In this document: positions 1 to 9,662 of the stretch, piece by piece
Numbering within the stretch: the stretch's first letter is position 1
Layout: the number at the start of each line of letters is the position of its first letter
Assembly: GCA_003973265.1 (NCBI GenBank)
Contig: QNYZ01000037.1
Span: 1 to 64,000, forward strand
Length of the DNA stretch: 64,000 bases
Direction of reading: 5' to 3'
Source: Deltaproteobacteria bacterium
GTDB lineage: Bacteria; Desulfobacterota; Desulfobacteria; Desulfobacterales; QNYZ01
Notes under the pieces: generated by a model
Seen by the model: only the letters and a program-made list of their open reading frames with translations
Told to the model about the DNA's origin: nothing
Databases searched by the model: none
Position numbers and translations under genes: made by a program

Positions 1-410
1 GCCACAAAATCCTCATTGTTCAGCGGGGAAAACCACTGCAGGCCCTGGTCGCTGCTGACGGCCAGGATGGTGGGGCCCGCCTGCGCCGAGATGATCTCGT
101 GGCTGGTCACCACCAGACAGGTGGCGCCGGCGATGATGTCGGTGCCGGCATCCTGATTGTAGCGCTGCAACAGCACGTGCGCCGCTTCCAGGGCCTCGGT
201 CAGCGAGGCGACCACATCACCGCGGGCGTTGTAATAGGTCTCCTGGATGATATTCAGCAGCTGCCGGTACAACGACCCCACGCGCGAGAGATCTTCGGCG
301 TCAAATTCGATGAGGATGTAGAGGTTGCCCTTGCCCCGGCTGGGAGCCATCCCCGTGGTGGGCTCGACAATGCGGGCGGAAGGTGCGTGGGAACTGCGTC
401 GGCCATGCAC
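1..410 (-). CDS. Partial CDS (3' end outside window), PP2C-like/unknown protein reminiscent of Chloroflexota proteins
   Basis: Open minus frame not in the ORF track; my translation reads VHGRRSSHAPSARIVEPTTGMAPSRGKGNLYILIEFDAEDLSRVGSLYRQLLNIIQETYYNARGDVVASLTEALEAAHVLLQRYNQDAGTDIIAGATCLVVTSHEIISAQAGPTILAVSSDQGLQWFSPLNNEDFV. Possible GTG start at 410; no ATG further upstream before an in-frame TAA. Confidence 0.55.
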   Translation of the reverse strand, partial: MHGRRSSHAPSARIVEPTTGMAPSRGKGNLYILIEFDAEDLSRVGSLYRQLLNIIQETYYNARGDVVASLTEALEAAHVLLQRYNQDAGTDIIAGATCLVVTSHEIISAQAGPTILAVSSDQGLQWFSPLNNEDFV

Positions 411-872
411 CAGGTGCAGGATTTTGACCTCGGTTTTCAGCGTGTTATTCGTCCAGATTTGTTCCCCTTAAAACAACGCTCACTTGAGGCATATCGTCAT
501 CAATTCATTACAGGAAATTCAGTCTCAATTCGGCCGGCCGGATACCCGATATCTTCTGGTAACAATAAAAAGCAAAAGACATGCCAGATAGACGGGCGGG
601 TTGCCATCTCCGTTTCGTTTCTACAGAAAAATGTGTGGCTTGGCGTTAATTATTTTTAATATATTAAATCCGGGTCTGAATATTTACGGGGTATCAATCA
701 GGCGAATGGATTGATTTTTGGGGATTTTGACTGGTATGAGTGGCAAATGACACCCTGATTTCATCACCTGCCGGTGTTTTCCTGGTTTCTTCCGAGATAC
801 CCGGCGGTAACAAAAGGATACAAAATAGACAGTATGGGGAAAAACAGACAGTGTACAAAGGCAGGGGGACGC

Positions 873-2126
873 ATGCCGGAGTTACTGGCACCGGCCGGTA
901 ATTTTGAAAAGCTGGTCACTGCCATCCATTATGGCGCAGACGCCGTTTACCTGGGCGGTAAGCTATTCAGTTTACGGGCCAAAGCGGGTAATTTCAGCAG
1001 CGAAATGATAAAAGAGGGGGTGCAATATGCCCATGATCATGGTGTTAAAGCGTATGTGACCGTCAATATTTTTGCCCATAATTGCGATCTGGCAGGACTG
1101 CCGGAATATCTTGTGCAATTGCGGCAGGCAGCTGTGGACGGCCTGATTATCGCCGACCCGGGGATTTTTACCCTTGCCCGGAGGGTGACGCCCGATCTGC
1201 CCATCCATCTTTCCACCCAGGCCAATGTCACCAACCATGCCTCGGCCGATTTCTGGTTGCGGCAGGGGGCGGTGCGCCTCAACCTGGCCCGGGAACTGTC
1301 TCTTGCTGAAATTAAACGGATCCGCAAGGCGGTTGATGGCGAACTGGAAATTTTTGTCCACGGGGCGATCTGCATTTCTTATTCCGGTCGGTGCATGCTG
1401 TCCAATTATATGACCGGCAGGGATGCCAATACGGGAAATTGCGCGCATCCGTGCCGGTACAGCTACCGCCTGGTCGAGGAAAAACGTCCGGGAGAATTTT
1501 ACCCGGTGGAGGAAGACAGCCGGGGGACCTATATCTTTAACGCCAAAGACCTTTGCCTTCTGGAAACCCTGCCGCAACTGGTGGCCGCGGGTGTGGATTC
1601 TCTGAAGATCGAAGGAAGGATGAAGTCGATCTTCTACGTTGGCGGGGTGGTGAGAGTCTATCGGGCGGCACTCGATTATCTGGGAGCACTTCCAGCCGAA
1701 AAATGGATGCATCCAGAAGAGATTTCTTTTCCCGATGAATTGATGCAGGAAATTAGGCGGACCGGTACGCGGAGTACGACAGATAATTTTATACAGGGGC
1801 GGCCGGGGGGACAGGAGATGAACTATACCTCATCCAGAGTGGCCCAGGCCTATGAACCGGTCGCCGTGATTCGGAAAAGAGGGGAAATGCCTGTGGTGGA
1901 AATAAGAAATACCGTTTTTACCGGTGAAGAAATCGAATATATGCCGTCTTCCCTTATGCGGATCAAGGTGAAAATATCCAGGATGACGGATGAAGATGGA
2001 AAAGAAAAGAGTAAAGCCAGCCCTGGCAACCGGGTCATTTTACGGACGGAACCGGGCCTTGGCCTGGCTGTGGTCAACGGTATCCTGAGGAGAAGAAAGC
2101 GGGCGGAGGGAACAGCGGTTAATTAG
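873..2126 (+). CDS. Peptidase U32 family protein
   Basis: MPELLAPAGNFEKLVTAIHYGADAVYLGG N-terminus, CISYSGRCMLSNYMTGRDANTGNCAHPCR Cys-rich signature, SLKIEGRMKS. The ORF-track start at 774 looks too long; ATG at 873 fits the family. Confidence 0.93.
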   Translation: MPELLAPAGNFEKLVTAIHYGADAVYLGGKLFSLRAKAGNFSSEMIKEGVQYAHDHGVKAYVTVNIFAHNCDLAGLPEYLVQLRQAAVDGLIIADPGIFTLARRVTPDLPIHLSTQANVTNHASADFWLRQGAVRLNLARELSLAEIKRIRKAVDGELEIFVHGAICISYSGRCMLSNYMTGRDANTGNCAHPCRYSYRLVEEKRPGEFYPVEEDSRGTYIFNAKDLCLLETLPQLVAAGVDSLKIEGRMKSIFYVGGVVRVYRAALDYLGALPAEKWMHPEEISFPDELMQEIRRTGTRSTTDNFIQGRPGGQEMNYTSSRVAQAYEPVAVIRKRGEMPVVEIRNTVFTGEEIEYMPSSLMRIKVKISRMTDEDGKEKSKASPGNRVILRTEPGLGLAVVNGILRRRKRAEGTAVN

Positions 2127-2160
2127 CAAAACGTTAACGGCCTGCCGGCTAAATAAAAAA

Positions 2161-2190
2161 GAGACGGCCAGGCAGCCTGGCGTCCGTCTC
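2161..2190 (-). terminator. Intrinsic terminator-like hairpin, minus orientation
   Basis: gagacggccagg-cagcctggcgtccgtctc hairpin followed on the minus strand by TTTTTTATTT. Confidence 0.5.
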
Positions 2191-2367
2191 CATCCGCTGT
2201 GATTGAAAATGAAAGATGCCTGAACCCGCGCAGGCGTATCCACCTCTCTTTACCGATGAAACCGGATGGTCGCTGTATTGATGAGATATTGCTAAGATTG
2301 CCAAGGGGATAATGGACATTCAAACGACTAAATTGTGAATAATTTGTAACCGACCTGCCTGAACCTG

Positions 2368-2397
2368 GCTCCATATTAGGGATGGAGCTGTTTTTTT
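2368..2397 (+). terminator. Intrinsic terminator, plus orientation
   Basis: GCTCCAT-ATTAGGG-ATGGAGC stem-loop followed by TGTTTTTTT. Confidence 0.7.
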
Positions 2398-2514
2398 GTA
2401 TTCTGGTCCATATCTGTCGGTAAAATTGGAATGAATTTCAGCAATCGGGAAATGCCATGAATCGAATGGGGTCTCTGTGGCGCGTTACGTTTGGCGGCCA
2501 TCTTTTTATTCCAT

Positions 2515-2548
2515 TTTTATGATGGCGCAGGTTTTATGATGGCGCAGG
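2515..2548. repeat. Two perfect tandem copies of a 17-bp unit (ttttatgatggcgcagg)
   Basis: Direct reading: ttttatgatggcgcagg|ttttatgatggcgcagg in noncoding DNA upstream of the RND operon. Confidence 0.85.
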
Positions 2549-2773
2549 ACAAGGGATTTCAGGCGGCCGATTCAAACGATGTGGACAGGCCTGTTTCGCA
2601 AAAAATAACTGATATTCCCGCATGGGAATCCAATCATAGCCGTGTAAATGGTATCATTGTAAAAGGGGGAAAATCTTGTTGAACCTGCACTTTACAAATT
2701 TCAATATGATCTTATTGTCAGTTACGCGTCGTTTCTCTTGCGGCAGAAGTGCCGCTGTAACAAGGAGGGAATA

Positions 2774-3952
2774 ATGAGTGCTTTTAGATTTTTTGTGCTT
2801 CCTTTAGTTCTGGGCCTGGTTGCCTGCTCATCCGGTTCCGATCAGAGTCCTGAGGAATCCTTTCAGCCTAAAACGGTAAAGGTGGTTACTCAGGTTGTCC
2901 AAAGTGCGAAGGTTCCTGTCTCAAGAAGTTTTCCAGGAACGGTTGCCAGTGCGGATACGGCGGTACTGACGCCCAAAGTGGTCGGCTATATTGAATCCTT
3001 CCAGGTTCGGCCCGGAGATACCTTTCATAAAGGTGATGTTCTGGTCAAGATCAAGAGCAAGGAGCTGATAGACAAAGAAAAATTTGCGCAGAGTGCGGTG
3101 AAGGAAGCTGAAAACGCAAAAAAACAGGCCGCCCTGGGGCTCAACATGGCAAAGGCGGGGCTTAAACAGGCCGAGGCGCAGTTTTTACTCGCTCAGAATA
3201 CGTATAGACGGTTTGAAAACCTTCTGAAAACAGAGAGCGCCAGCAAACAGGAATTCGATGAAGTTGAGGCCAAATACAGGGCGGCGAGAGAAAGCAAAAG
3301 AATTGCTGAAGAAAACGTAAAGCTGGCTGTGGAAAAACATTCCCAGGTTAATATCAAGCGGCAGCAGGCGGATGCCATGCTGGATGAGGTGAAAACATAT
3401 CTGAGTTACACCACCCTTAAGGCTCCCTTCAACGGAATTGTACTTCAGAAAATGGTGGATATGGGCAACCTGGCCGCACCGGGGCAACCCGTCCTCAAGA
3501 TAGGCTCCCTGGGAAATGTGGTATATGCTCAGGTGAACAGCAGCGCCATCAAGCTGGTGCAGGTCGGAAGGGATGTGGAAGTGGAGGTGCCGGCGGCAAA
3601 GAAGCGTTTCACGGCGAAGGTACTGGAAATTGATCCCAACGTGGATCCGGCTACCAGGAACTTCAAGATCAAATTATCCGGCGACGAGGCGATCATTCCC
3701 GGCATGTATGCCAATGTCTTTTTAGGAGAGGATGTTGAAAAGGCCACCCTGGTGCCCGGAAGGGCGGTGCTTGAACGTGGGCAGCTCTCGGTTATTTTTG
3801 TTAAAAAGGACGGCAAGGCGGAAATGAGAATCGTCAAGACCGGGAGAACCATTGGAGACAAAGTTGAAATTGTCAGCGGCCTGCGTCCTGACGAGCGGAT
3901 TGTAGTGGAAAACGGAGAATCACTGAGAACCGGCGACGTGCTCGAGGAGTAG
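2774..3952 (+). CDS. RND efflux periplasmic adaptor (membrane fusion) subunit, lipoprotein
   Basis: MSAFRFFVLPLVLGLVACSSG lipobox, biotinyl-lipoyl/coiled-coil/beta-barrel layout (SFPGTVASADTAVLTPKVVGYIESFQVRPGDTFHKGDVLV...YTTLKAPFNGIV); aaggaggg SD upstream of ATG 2774. Confidence 0.9.
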   Translation: MSAFRFFVLPLVLGLVACSSGSDQSPEESFQPKTVKVVTQVVQSAKVPVSRSFPGTVASADTAVLTPKVVGYIESFQVRPGDTFHKGDVLVKIKSKELIDKEKFAQSAVKEAENAKKQAALGLNMAKAGLKQAEAQFLLAQNTYRRFENLLKTESASKQEFDEVEAKYRAARESKRIAEENVKLAVEKHSQVNIKRQQADAMLDEVKTYLSYTTLKAPFNGIVLQKMVDMGNLAAPGQPVLKIGSLGNVVYAQVNSSAIKLVQVGRDVEVEVPAAKKRFTAKVLEIDPNVDPATRNFKIKLSGDEAIIPGMYANVFLGEDVEKATLVPGRAVLERGQLSVIFVKKDGKAEMRIVKTGRTIGDKVEIVSGLRPDERIVVENGESLRTGDVLEE

Positions 3953-3955
3953 ACA

Positions 3956-6900
3956 ATGACGGAAGATAAAAATATATACAGTCATGAGGAAAAGGATTGC
4001 GAAGTTGATCCTGAAGAAGAGCTTGAAGCCATTGAATATGCTATTTCAGAAAAGCTGGCAAAGGCTTTTCTGCACTCCAAGATAACCCCGCTTCTGATCA
4101 TCGCGGCATTATTTATCGGGATGGTGTCCGTCTGGTTTACGCCCAAGGAAGAAGAACCGCAGATAGTGGTGCCCATGGTTGATATTCTCGTTCCCTATCC
4201 GGGAGCAAATGCCCATGATGTCGAAAAAGTCGTCACGTCTCCCCTGGAAAAACTGTTCTGGGAAATCCCCGGTGTCGATTACGTCTACAGTATGGCGATG
4301 AACGACGTGGGGGTGGTCACGGTACGTTTCAAGGTCGGCGAGGATGAGGAAAAGAGTATTACCAAGCTGAAAACGAAACTCGACTACAACATGGACCGCA
4401 TACCCCACGGGGTACTTCCGCCCATGATCAAGAACAAATCGATCAACAGCGTTCCCCAGGTGGCGATTACGCTCTGGTCTAAAAGTTATGACGGGTACAG
4501 CCTGCGAAGGATTGCCGCTGAAGTGGAAGATCGCCTGAAAAGCATCAAGGATGTTTCTGAAACCGAAATTATCGGCGGATATAAACGGGTAATCCGGATC
4601 GAACCTGATATTGAAAAGATCAAGGGATACGGGCTTGATCTCATGCGGATCTTCGGTGCGCTCTCCATGTCGAACCAATCGCTCAATACGGGCGAGATTA
4701 CCTCGGGCGGGCATGTATTCTACCTGACAGCCGGGGGTTTTTTTAACACGCCTGAAGATGTGAAAGGCCTGGTAGTGGGGGCGTTTAAAGGCAAGCCGAT
4801 CTATTTGCGGGATGTGGCGCGTATTTATGATGGTGCGGGGGTTCCCCATCATTATCACATGATCGGTTTTAATCAGGCGCATACCCCGGAAAGCTTCCAG
4901 GCGGTTACCCTCTCAATCGCCAAGAGGAAGGGAAGTGATTCTGTCGTCGTGGCAGACAGTATCCTTAAAAAAGTCGACGCTCTCAAAGGGTATGTGATTC
5001 CATCCGATGTTCATGTGACGATTACCAGGGATTACGGTGAAACCGCTTACGAAAAAGTAAAAACACTGATCGAACATCTACTCGGGGCTATCTTGGCGGT
5101 CATGGTTGTAATGACCGTTGCCATGGGCTGGCGGGCAGGGCTGGTGGTATTTGTGGCCTTGCCGGTCACATTTGCCCTTACTTTTTTTGTCTACTATATA
5201 TTCGGCTATACCCTGAACCGGGTGACGCTTTTTGCCCTTATATTTGTAGTGGGGCTGGTGGTGGACGATGCCATTATTATTGTCGAGAACATGGAGCGTC
5301 ACTTCAAGCTTGCCAAAGAAAACCTGTTTGCCCGTGCAATATACGCCGTGGGAGAAGTGGGTAATCCGACCATTTTGGCCACCATCACGGTCATCGTCGC
5401 TATCTATCCCATGGCATTTGTTGGGGGATTGATGGGGCCGTACATGAAACCGATGCCCATTGGCGCTTCCCTGTCCATGATCTTCTCTTTGTTCGTGGCG
5501 CTTACGATTACTCCCTGGCTGGCCTTTAAACTCCTTGCCGGTCATGCGGGCAAAGGGACAGGGGTGGTTGATGAAGAAGAATGGGTTAAGACAACCCGGC
5601 TGTATCGGATCTACAGAGCCGTTCTCTTACCCCTGATGGAAAAAAGACCGTTGCGGTTTCTTCTCATCGGGGGCATCTTTCTTCTCTTTATCGGGGCATT
5701 TCTTTTTGTCCCGACGAAGCTGGTGGTGATGAAGATGCTTCCCTTTGACAATAAAAATGAATTGCAGGTGATTATTGATATGCCCGAAGGAACCCCGCTG
5801 GAAAGGACAACGGCTTTGGCTGCGGATATCGGCCACTACCTGGCGACGGTCAAGGAAGTTGAAAATTACCAGGTATATGCCGGCATTGCGGCACCGATTA
5901 ATTTTAATGGTCTCGTCCGGCACTATTTCTTTCGAAAGGGAGAAAATGTGGCGGATATTCAGGTTAATTTTGTGGATAAGTCCAGGCGTTCAAAACAGAG
6001 TCATGACCTTGCCAATAAAATGCGGGCGCCGATCCAGGAGATCGGCCGGAAGTATAATGCCAATATCAAAATTGCCGAGGTACCGCCTGGCCCGCCGGTG
6101 CTTTCCACCCTGGTGGCGGAAGTGTACGGTCCCACCCGGGCGGCCCGCTTGAGGGTGGCTGCCAAAATAAAGAAAGTATTTGAGACGACAGACGGAGTGG
6201 TCGATGTAGACTGGTATGTGGAAGACGATATGCAGGAAATCGATTTCAGGGTGGATAAGGTTAAGGCTGCTTTAACCGGAATATCCACTGAAATGATCTC
6301 CAAAACGCTTTACATGGCGACGAGCGGCATGAAAGTCGGCATCCTGCACACAGGCAAAGACCGGGAAGACGTGGATATTATTGTAAAGGTTCCCGAAAAG
6401 CAGCGGTCGACCCTTGATACCCTGAAAAATATCAGCCTTATCTCCATGGCCGGGAAATCGGTTTCCTTAAGTGAACTGGTGAAAATAAAAAAGAGAGTGA
6501 AAGACAAAGCTGTTTATCACAAAGATATCATGCCGGTGGTCTATGTGGTGGGAGACGTGGCGGGCTCCGAGGAAAGCCCGGTGTATGCCATCTTAAAGAT
6601 GCGGAAAAAGATCGCATCATTGACGGACGGATCGTCTAAAATTAAACAATACTGGACAGGTCAGCCGGAAAATACGCAAGAGGTGTCCATGAAATGGGAC
6701 GGGGAGTGGCAGATCACCTATGAAGTGTTCCGAGACCTGGGAATGGCCTTTTTCGGCGCCATGATTGTCATGTATTTTGTCCTTGTTGCATGGTTCGGAT
6801 CGTTTGCCACGCCGATTATCATGATGATTCCTATCCCCTTGAGCCTGCTGGGAATTATCCCGGGCCATTTTTTATTCGGTGAGTTTTTCACGGCTACCAG

Positions 6901-7216
6901 TATGATCGGATTCATCGCCCTGGCGGGGATCATGGTCCGGAACGCGGTTTTGCTGATTGATTTTATTGAAATTGGAATAGAGCGGGGAAAACAGATCAAA
7001 GACGCGGTCATTGAATCGGGGGCCATTCGAACCCGGCCCGTTGTTCTAACAACGGTAGCGGTAATTACCGGGGCGTTTTTCATGCTCCCCGATCCGATCT
7101 TCGCCGGTCTCGGTGTTTCTCTGATTGCCGGTGCCATCGTGTCCACGATCTTGACGCTGGTAATCATTCCGCTGGGGTACTACATGTATTACCAGATGCA
7201 ACATAAATCAAAATAG
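3956..7216 (+). CDS. RND efflux transporter permease (AcrB/MdtB-like)
   Basis: 1086 aa, VPYPGANAHDVEKVVTSPLE, TM4 motif GLVVDDAIIIVENMERH, C-terminal AGIMVRNAVLLIDFIE; 3 bp after the adaptor gene. Confidence 0.95.
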   Translation: MTEDKNIYSHEEKDCEVDPEEELEAIEYAISEKLAKAFLHSKITPLLIIAALFIGMVSVWFTPKEEEPQIVVPMVDILVPYPGANAHDVEKVVTSPLEKLFWEIPGVDYVYSMAMNDVGVVTVRFKVGEDEEKSITKLKTKLDYNMDRIPHGVLPPMIKNKSINSVPQVAITLWSKSYDGYSLRRIAAEVEDRLKSIKDVSETEIIGGYKRVIRIEPDIEKIKGYGLDLMRIFGALSMSNQSLNTGEITSGGHVFYLTAGGFFNTPEDVKGLVVGAFKGKPIYLRDVARIYDGAGVPHHYHMIGFNQAHTPESFQAVTLSIAKRKGSDSVVVADSILKKVDALKGYVIPSDVHVTITRDYGETAYEKVKTLIEHLLGAILAVMVVMTVAMGWRAGLVVFVALPVTFALTFFVYYIFGYTLNRVTLFALIFVVGLVVDDAIIIVENMERHFKLAKENLFARAIYAVGEVGNPTILATITVIVAIYPMAFVGGLMGPYMKPMPIGASLSMIFSLFVALTITPWLAFKLLAGHAGKGTGVVDEEEWVKTTRLYRIYRAVLLPLMEKRPLRFLLIGGIFLLFIGAFLFVPTKLVVMKMLPFDNKNELQVIIDMPEGTPLERTTALAADIGHYLATVKEVENYQVYAGIAAPINFNGLVRHYFFRKGENVADIQVNFVDKSRRSKQSHDLANKMRAPIQEIGRKYNANIKIAEVPPGPPVLSTLVAEVYGPTRAARLRVAAKIKKVFETTDGVVDVDWYVEDDMQEIDFRVDKVKAALTGISTEMISKTLYMATSGMKVGILHTGKDREDVDIIVKVPEKQRSTLDTLKNISLISMAGKSVSLSELVKIKKRVKDKAVYHKDIMPVVYVVGDVAGSEESPVYAILKMRKKIASLTDGSSKIKQYWTGQPENTQEVSMKWDGEWQITYEVFRDLGMAFFGAMIVMYFVLVAWFGSFATPIIMMIPIPLSLLGIIPGHFLFGEFFTATSMIGFIALAGIMVRNAVLLIDFIEIGIERGKQIKDAVIESGAIRTRPVVLTTVAVITGAFFMLPDPIFAGLGVSLIAGAIVSTILTLVIIPLGYYMYYQMQHKSK

Positions 7217-7330
7217 ATGCTGTTGGAATCGAAGATGGCTTCCTGTTTGTTCAAGCAGCGTTAATGGGGATGGGGCGCCGCGGCAATCGATTGGGATCTA
7301 AAATGAAATATCCGGGAGGGGAAATCCGCG

Positions 7331-8233
7331 TCACCGATGGTCGGTTGCGTTCCGCTTTAACACTTCGCCGATTTTAGCCGCATGCGCAGGGGTGGAGCCG
7401 CAGCAGCCACCAATAATTTTTGCACCGGCTGCTACCCAGTCAGCCGCATTTTCGGCGTATTGGCGAGGGGTTGTATGCCACTGCGTTTTATCACCGACGA
7501 CTTCCGGTTTTCCGGCATTGGGTTTTGAGACCAGCGGCGTATCGACTACCTTTCCCATCTCTGCCAGAATCGGGGTGGCCTCTTCAGGCGTAACGCCGCC
7601 ACAATTGAGGCCGACAATATCCGCACCGGCCTCAACCAGTCGAGATGCCGCGACTCTGGGGGGTACGCCCATCATCGTCCGCGCACCCCGGGGCGTCATG
7701 TCAAAGGCCATTGAGGCAATCACAGGCAGGGAGGGAGCGGCCTTTTTAGACGCATTGACCGCAATCACGGCTTCTTCGATGTCCATCATGGTCATGATCC
7801 AGATAGCGTCTGCACCACCCCGGGCATAACCGGTTACTTCTTCCTGATATGCGTGGTACAGTGCTTTCGGATCAAGATCACCCAGGGGCTTTAACAGTTT
7901 GCCCGTGGGCAAAATTGTTCCGGTGAGATAAGATCCCGCCGGCATCTCCGCCCGGATGATTTCGGTGACGCCCTGGTTGATCTCGACGATCTGATCTTGC
8001 AGCCCCCACTTTTCAAGCTTCCACGGGCCGCCCTGGCTGCCACCGGCACCGATCAGCTGACACCCGGCATCAATGTATTGACGGGTTAACCACCTCAGGT
8101 CATCGGGATGATCGAGAAACCATTTTCCCAGGCATCCGGACAGATCAAACCCCCTCTCCTGCACCATGGTGGCCACAGCGCCAAAACAGACCAGGGGGTC
8201 TTCTTTTTCCACCGCTTCGAGAAATGGTATCAT
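7331..8233 (-). CDS. Homocysteine S-methyltransferase (BHMT-like) family protein
   Basis: Zn-ligand motifs VGLNCGGVTPEEA and IIGGCCGSTPAHAAKI; TIM-barrel-like pattern. Confidence 0.85.
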   Translation of the reverse strand: MIPFLEAVEKEDPLVCFGAVATMVQERGFDLSGCLGKWFLDHPDDLRWLTRQYIDAGCQLIGAGGSQGGPWKLEKWGLQDQIVEINQGVTEIIRAEMPAGSYLTGTILPTGKLLKPLGDLDPKALYHAYQEEVTGYARGGADAIWIMTMMDIEEAVIAVNASKKAAPSLPVIASMAFDMTPRGARTMMGVPPRVAASRLVEAGADIVGLNCGGVTPEEATPILAEMGKVVDTPLVSKPNAGKPEVVGDKTQWHTTPRQYAENAADWVAAGAKIIGGCCGSTPAHAAKIGEVLKRNATDHR

Positions 8234-8266
8234 CCTGAATCTCCTGTTCTATGCTGTGTAAGTGAT

Positions 8267-9652
8267 TTATCCATAGGCAACGGCCGGCAGCCACAGGACC
8301 AGCTGGGGCCACATAAGAACGAGCAGCAGTCCGATTAACTGGAGAATGACAAACGGAATCACGCCTTTATAAATATCGAGGAGTTTGACTTCCGGAGGTG
8401 CGACACCCTGGATAAAGAATATGGCAAACCCGACCGGCGGGGTGAGAAATGAGGTTTGGAGGCTAACCGCAACCAGGACGGTAAACCAGACCAGTTCGGG
8501 TCTTTCGATCACGCCGTAGCCGTTGAGATCAAGGCCGAGGTTGCTGACGACCGGTGCGATCAGGGGCAGAATGATCAGGCTGATCTCGATCCAGTCCAGG
8601 AAAAACCCCATCAGAAAGACGGCAATCAGGATAACGGCAATCACACCCTCCGGCCCAAAGGGCAGATTTGTCAGAATGCTTTCGACGAACTCATCTCCAC
8701 CCAGCATTCTCAGGACCAGGGCAAATGCCTGCGCCCCGACGAAGATGCCGAAGATGTAGCCGCATGTCCTGAATGTGGCGATGGTGACCTCTTTGATCAC
8801 CTGGTAAGAGATTCTTCGATTATACAAGGCCAGCAGGCTGGCGCCAAGCGCCCCGACGCCGCTGGCTTCGGTCGGTGTGGCCATGCCGGCAAAGATTGAA
8901 CCTAGGACCAGCACAATCAGCCCTGCCGGTGGTAAAATCGTCTTGAGGACATCGAGAAAGACCCGCCAGGTGAGATCCCGCCGCGTTTTGGAAAGCGGGG
9001 CAGCATGGGGTTTAACAAGGCCAACGATGAGAATGTAACCGATGTAGAGCAGGCCCAGAATAACACCGGGAAAGACGGCGCCCATGAACAGGTCGCCGAC
9101 CGAAAGGTTCAATTGATCGGCCATAATGACGAGCATGACGCTTGGGGGAATGAGTATGCCCAAGGTTCCCGATGCGGCCACAGTGCCCAGGGCAAGGGAT
9201 TTATCGTATCCCTGCTCCAGCATAACCGGCAGGGACAGAATTCCCAGCAGCACTACCGAAGCGCCGATGATGCCCGTAGAAGCGGCCAGAACAATTCCGA
9301 TGACGGCCACTGTAATGGCCAGGCCGCCCCGGACCTTGCCGAAAAGATCCTGCATCGATTTCATCATATTCTCGGCAATGCCGGATTTATCCAGCATGAG
9401 GCCCATAAATACGAACATCGGTACAGCCACCAGGACCCAGTTGTTCATCAGCTTGTAGGCCCTGTTGACGATCATGCCCAGCATATTATAGTCGAGCCCT
9501 GTCATGGTGTCGAAATATGTGTCAGCCAGATTGCCCAGCAGGGTAAAAATAACGGCCACGCCGCCAAGTACAAAGGCGATGGGAAAACCGGTGAAAAGGA
9601 GACCGATAAAGGTCATGAACATGAGGATGACAAGGAAGTCGGTAATCACCAT
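8267..9652 (-). CDS. TRAP transporter large permease (DctM family)
   Basis: Polytopic, GFPIAFVLGGVAV, LGTVAASGTLGILIPPSVMLVIMADQLNLSVGDLFMGA, LTPPVGFAIFFIQG. Confidence 0.95.
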   Translation of the reverse strand: MVITDFLVILMFMTFIGLLFTGFPIAFVLGGVAVIFTLLGNLADTYFDTMTGLDYNMLGMIVNRAYKLMNNWVLVAVPMFVFMGLMLDKSGIAENMMKSMQDLFGKVRGGLAITVAVIGIVLAASTGIIGASVVLLGILSLPVMLEQGYDKSLALGTVAASGTLGILIPPSVMLVIMADQLNLSVGDLFMGAVFPGVILGLLYIGYILIVGLVKPHAAPLSKTRRDLTWRVFLDVLKTILPPAGLIVLVLGSIFAGMATPTEASGVGALGASLLALYNRRISYQVIKEVTIATFRTCGYIFGIFVGAQAFALVLRMLGGDEFVESILTNLPFGPEGVIAVILIAVFLMGFFLDWIEISLIILPLIAPVVSNLGLDLNGYGVIERPELVWFTVLVAVSLQTSFLTPPVGFAIFFIQGVAPPEVKLLDIYKGVIPFVILQLIGLLLVLMWPQLVLWLPAVAYG

Positions 9653-9662
9653 GGCGTTTACC

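Noticed and set aside
99-659. 186-aa plus ORF at the left edge
   Set aside because: The opposite strand gives a protein-like sequence; this ORF also runs into AT-rich noncoding DNA.
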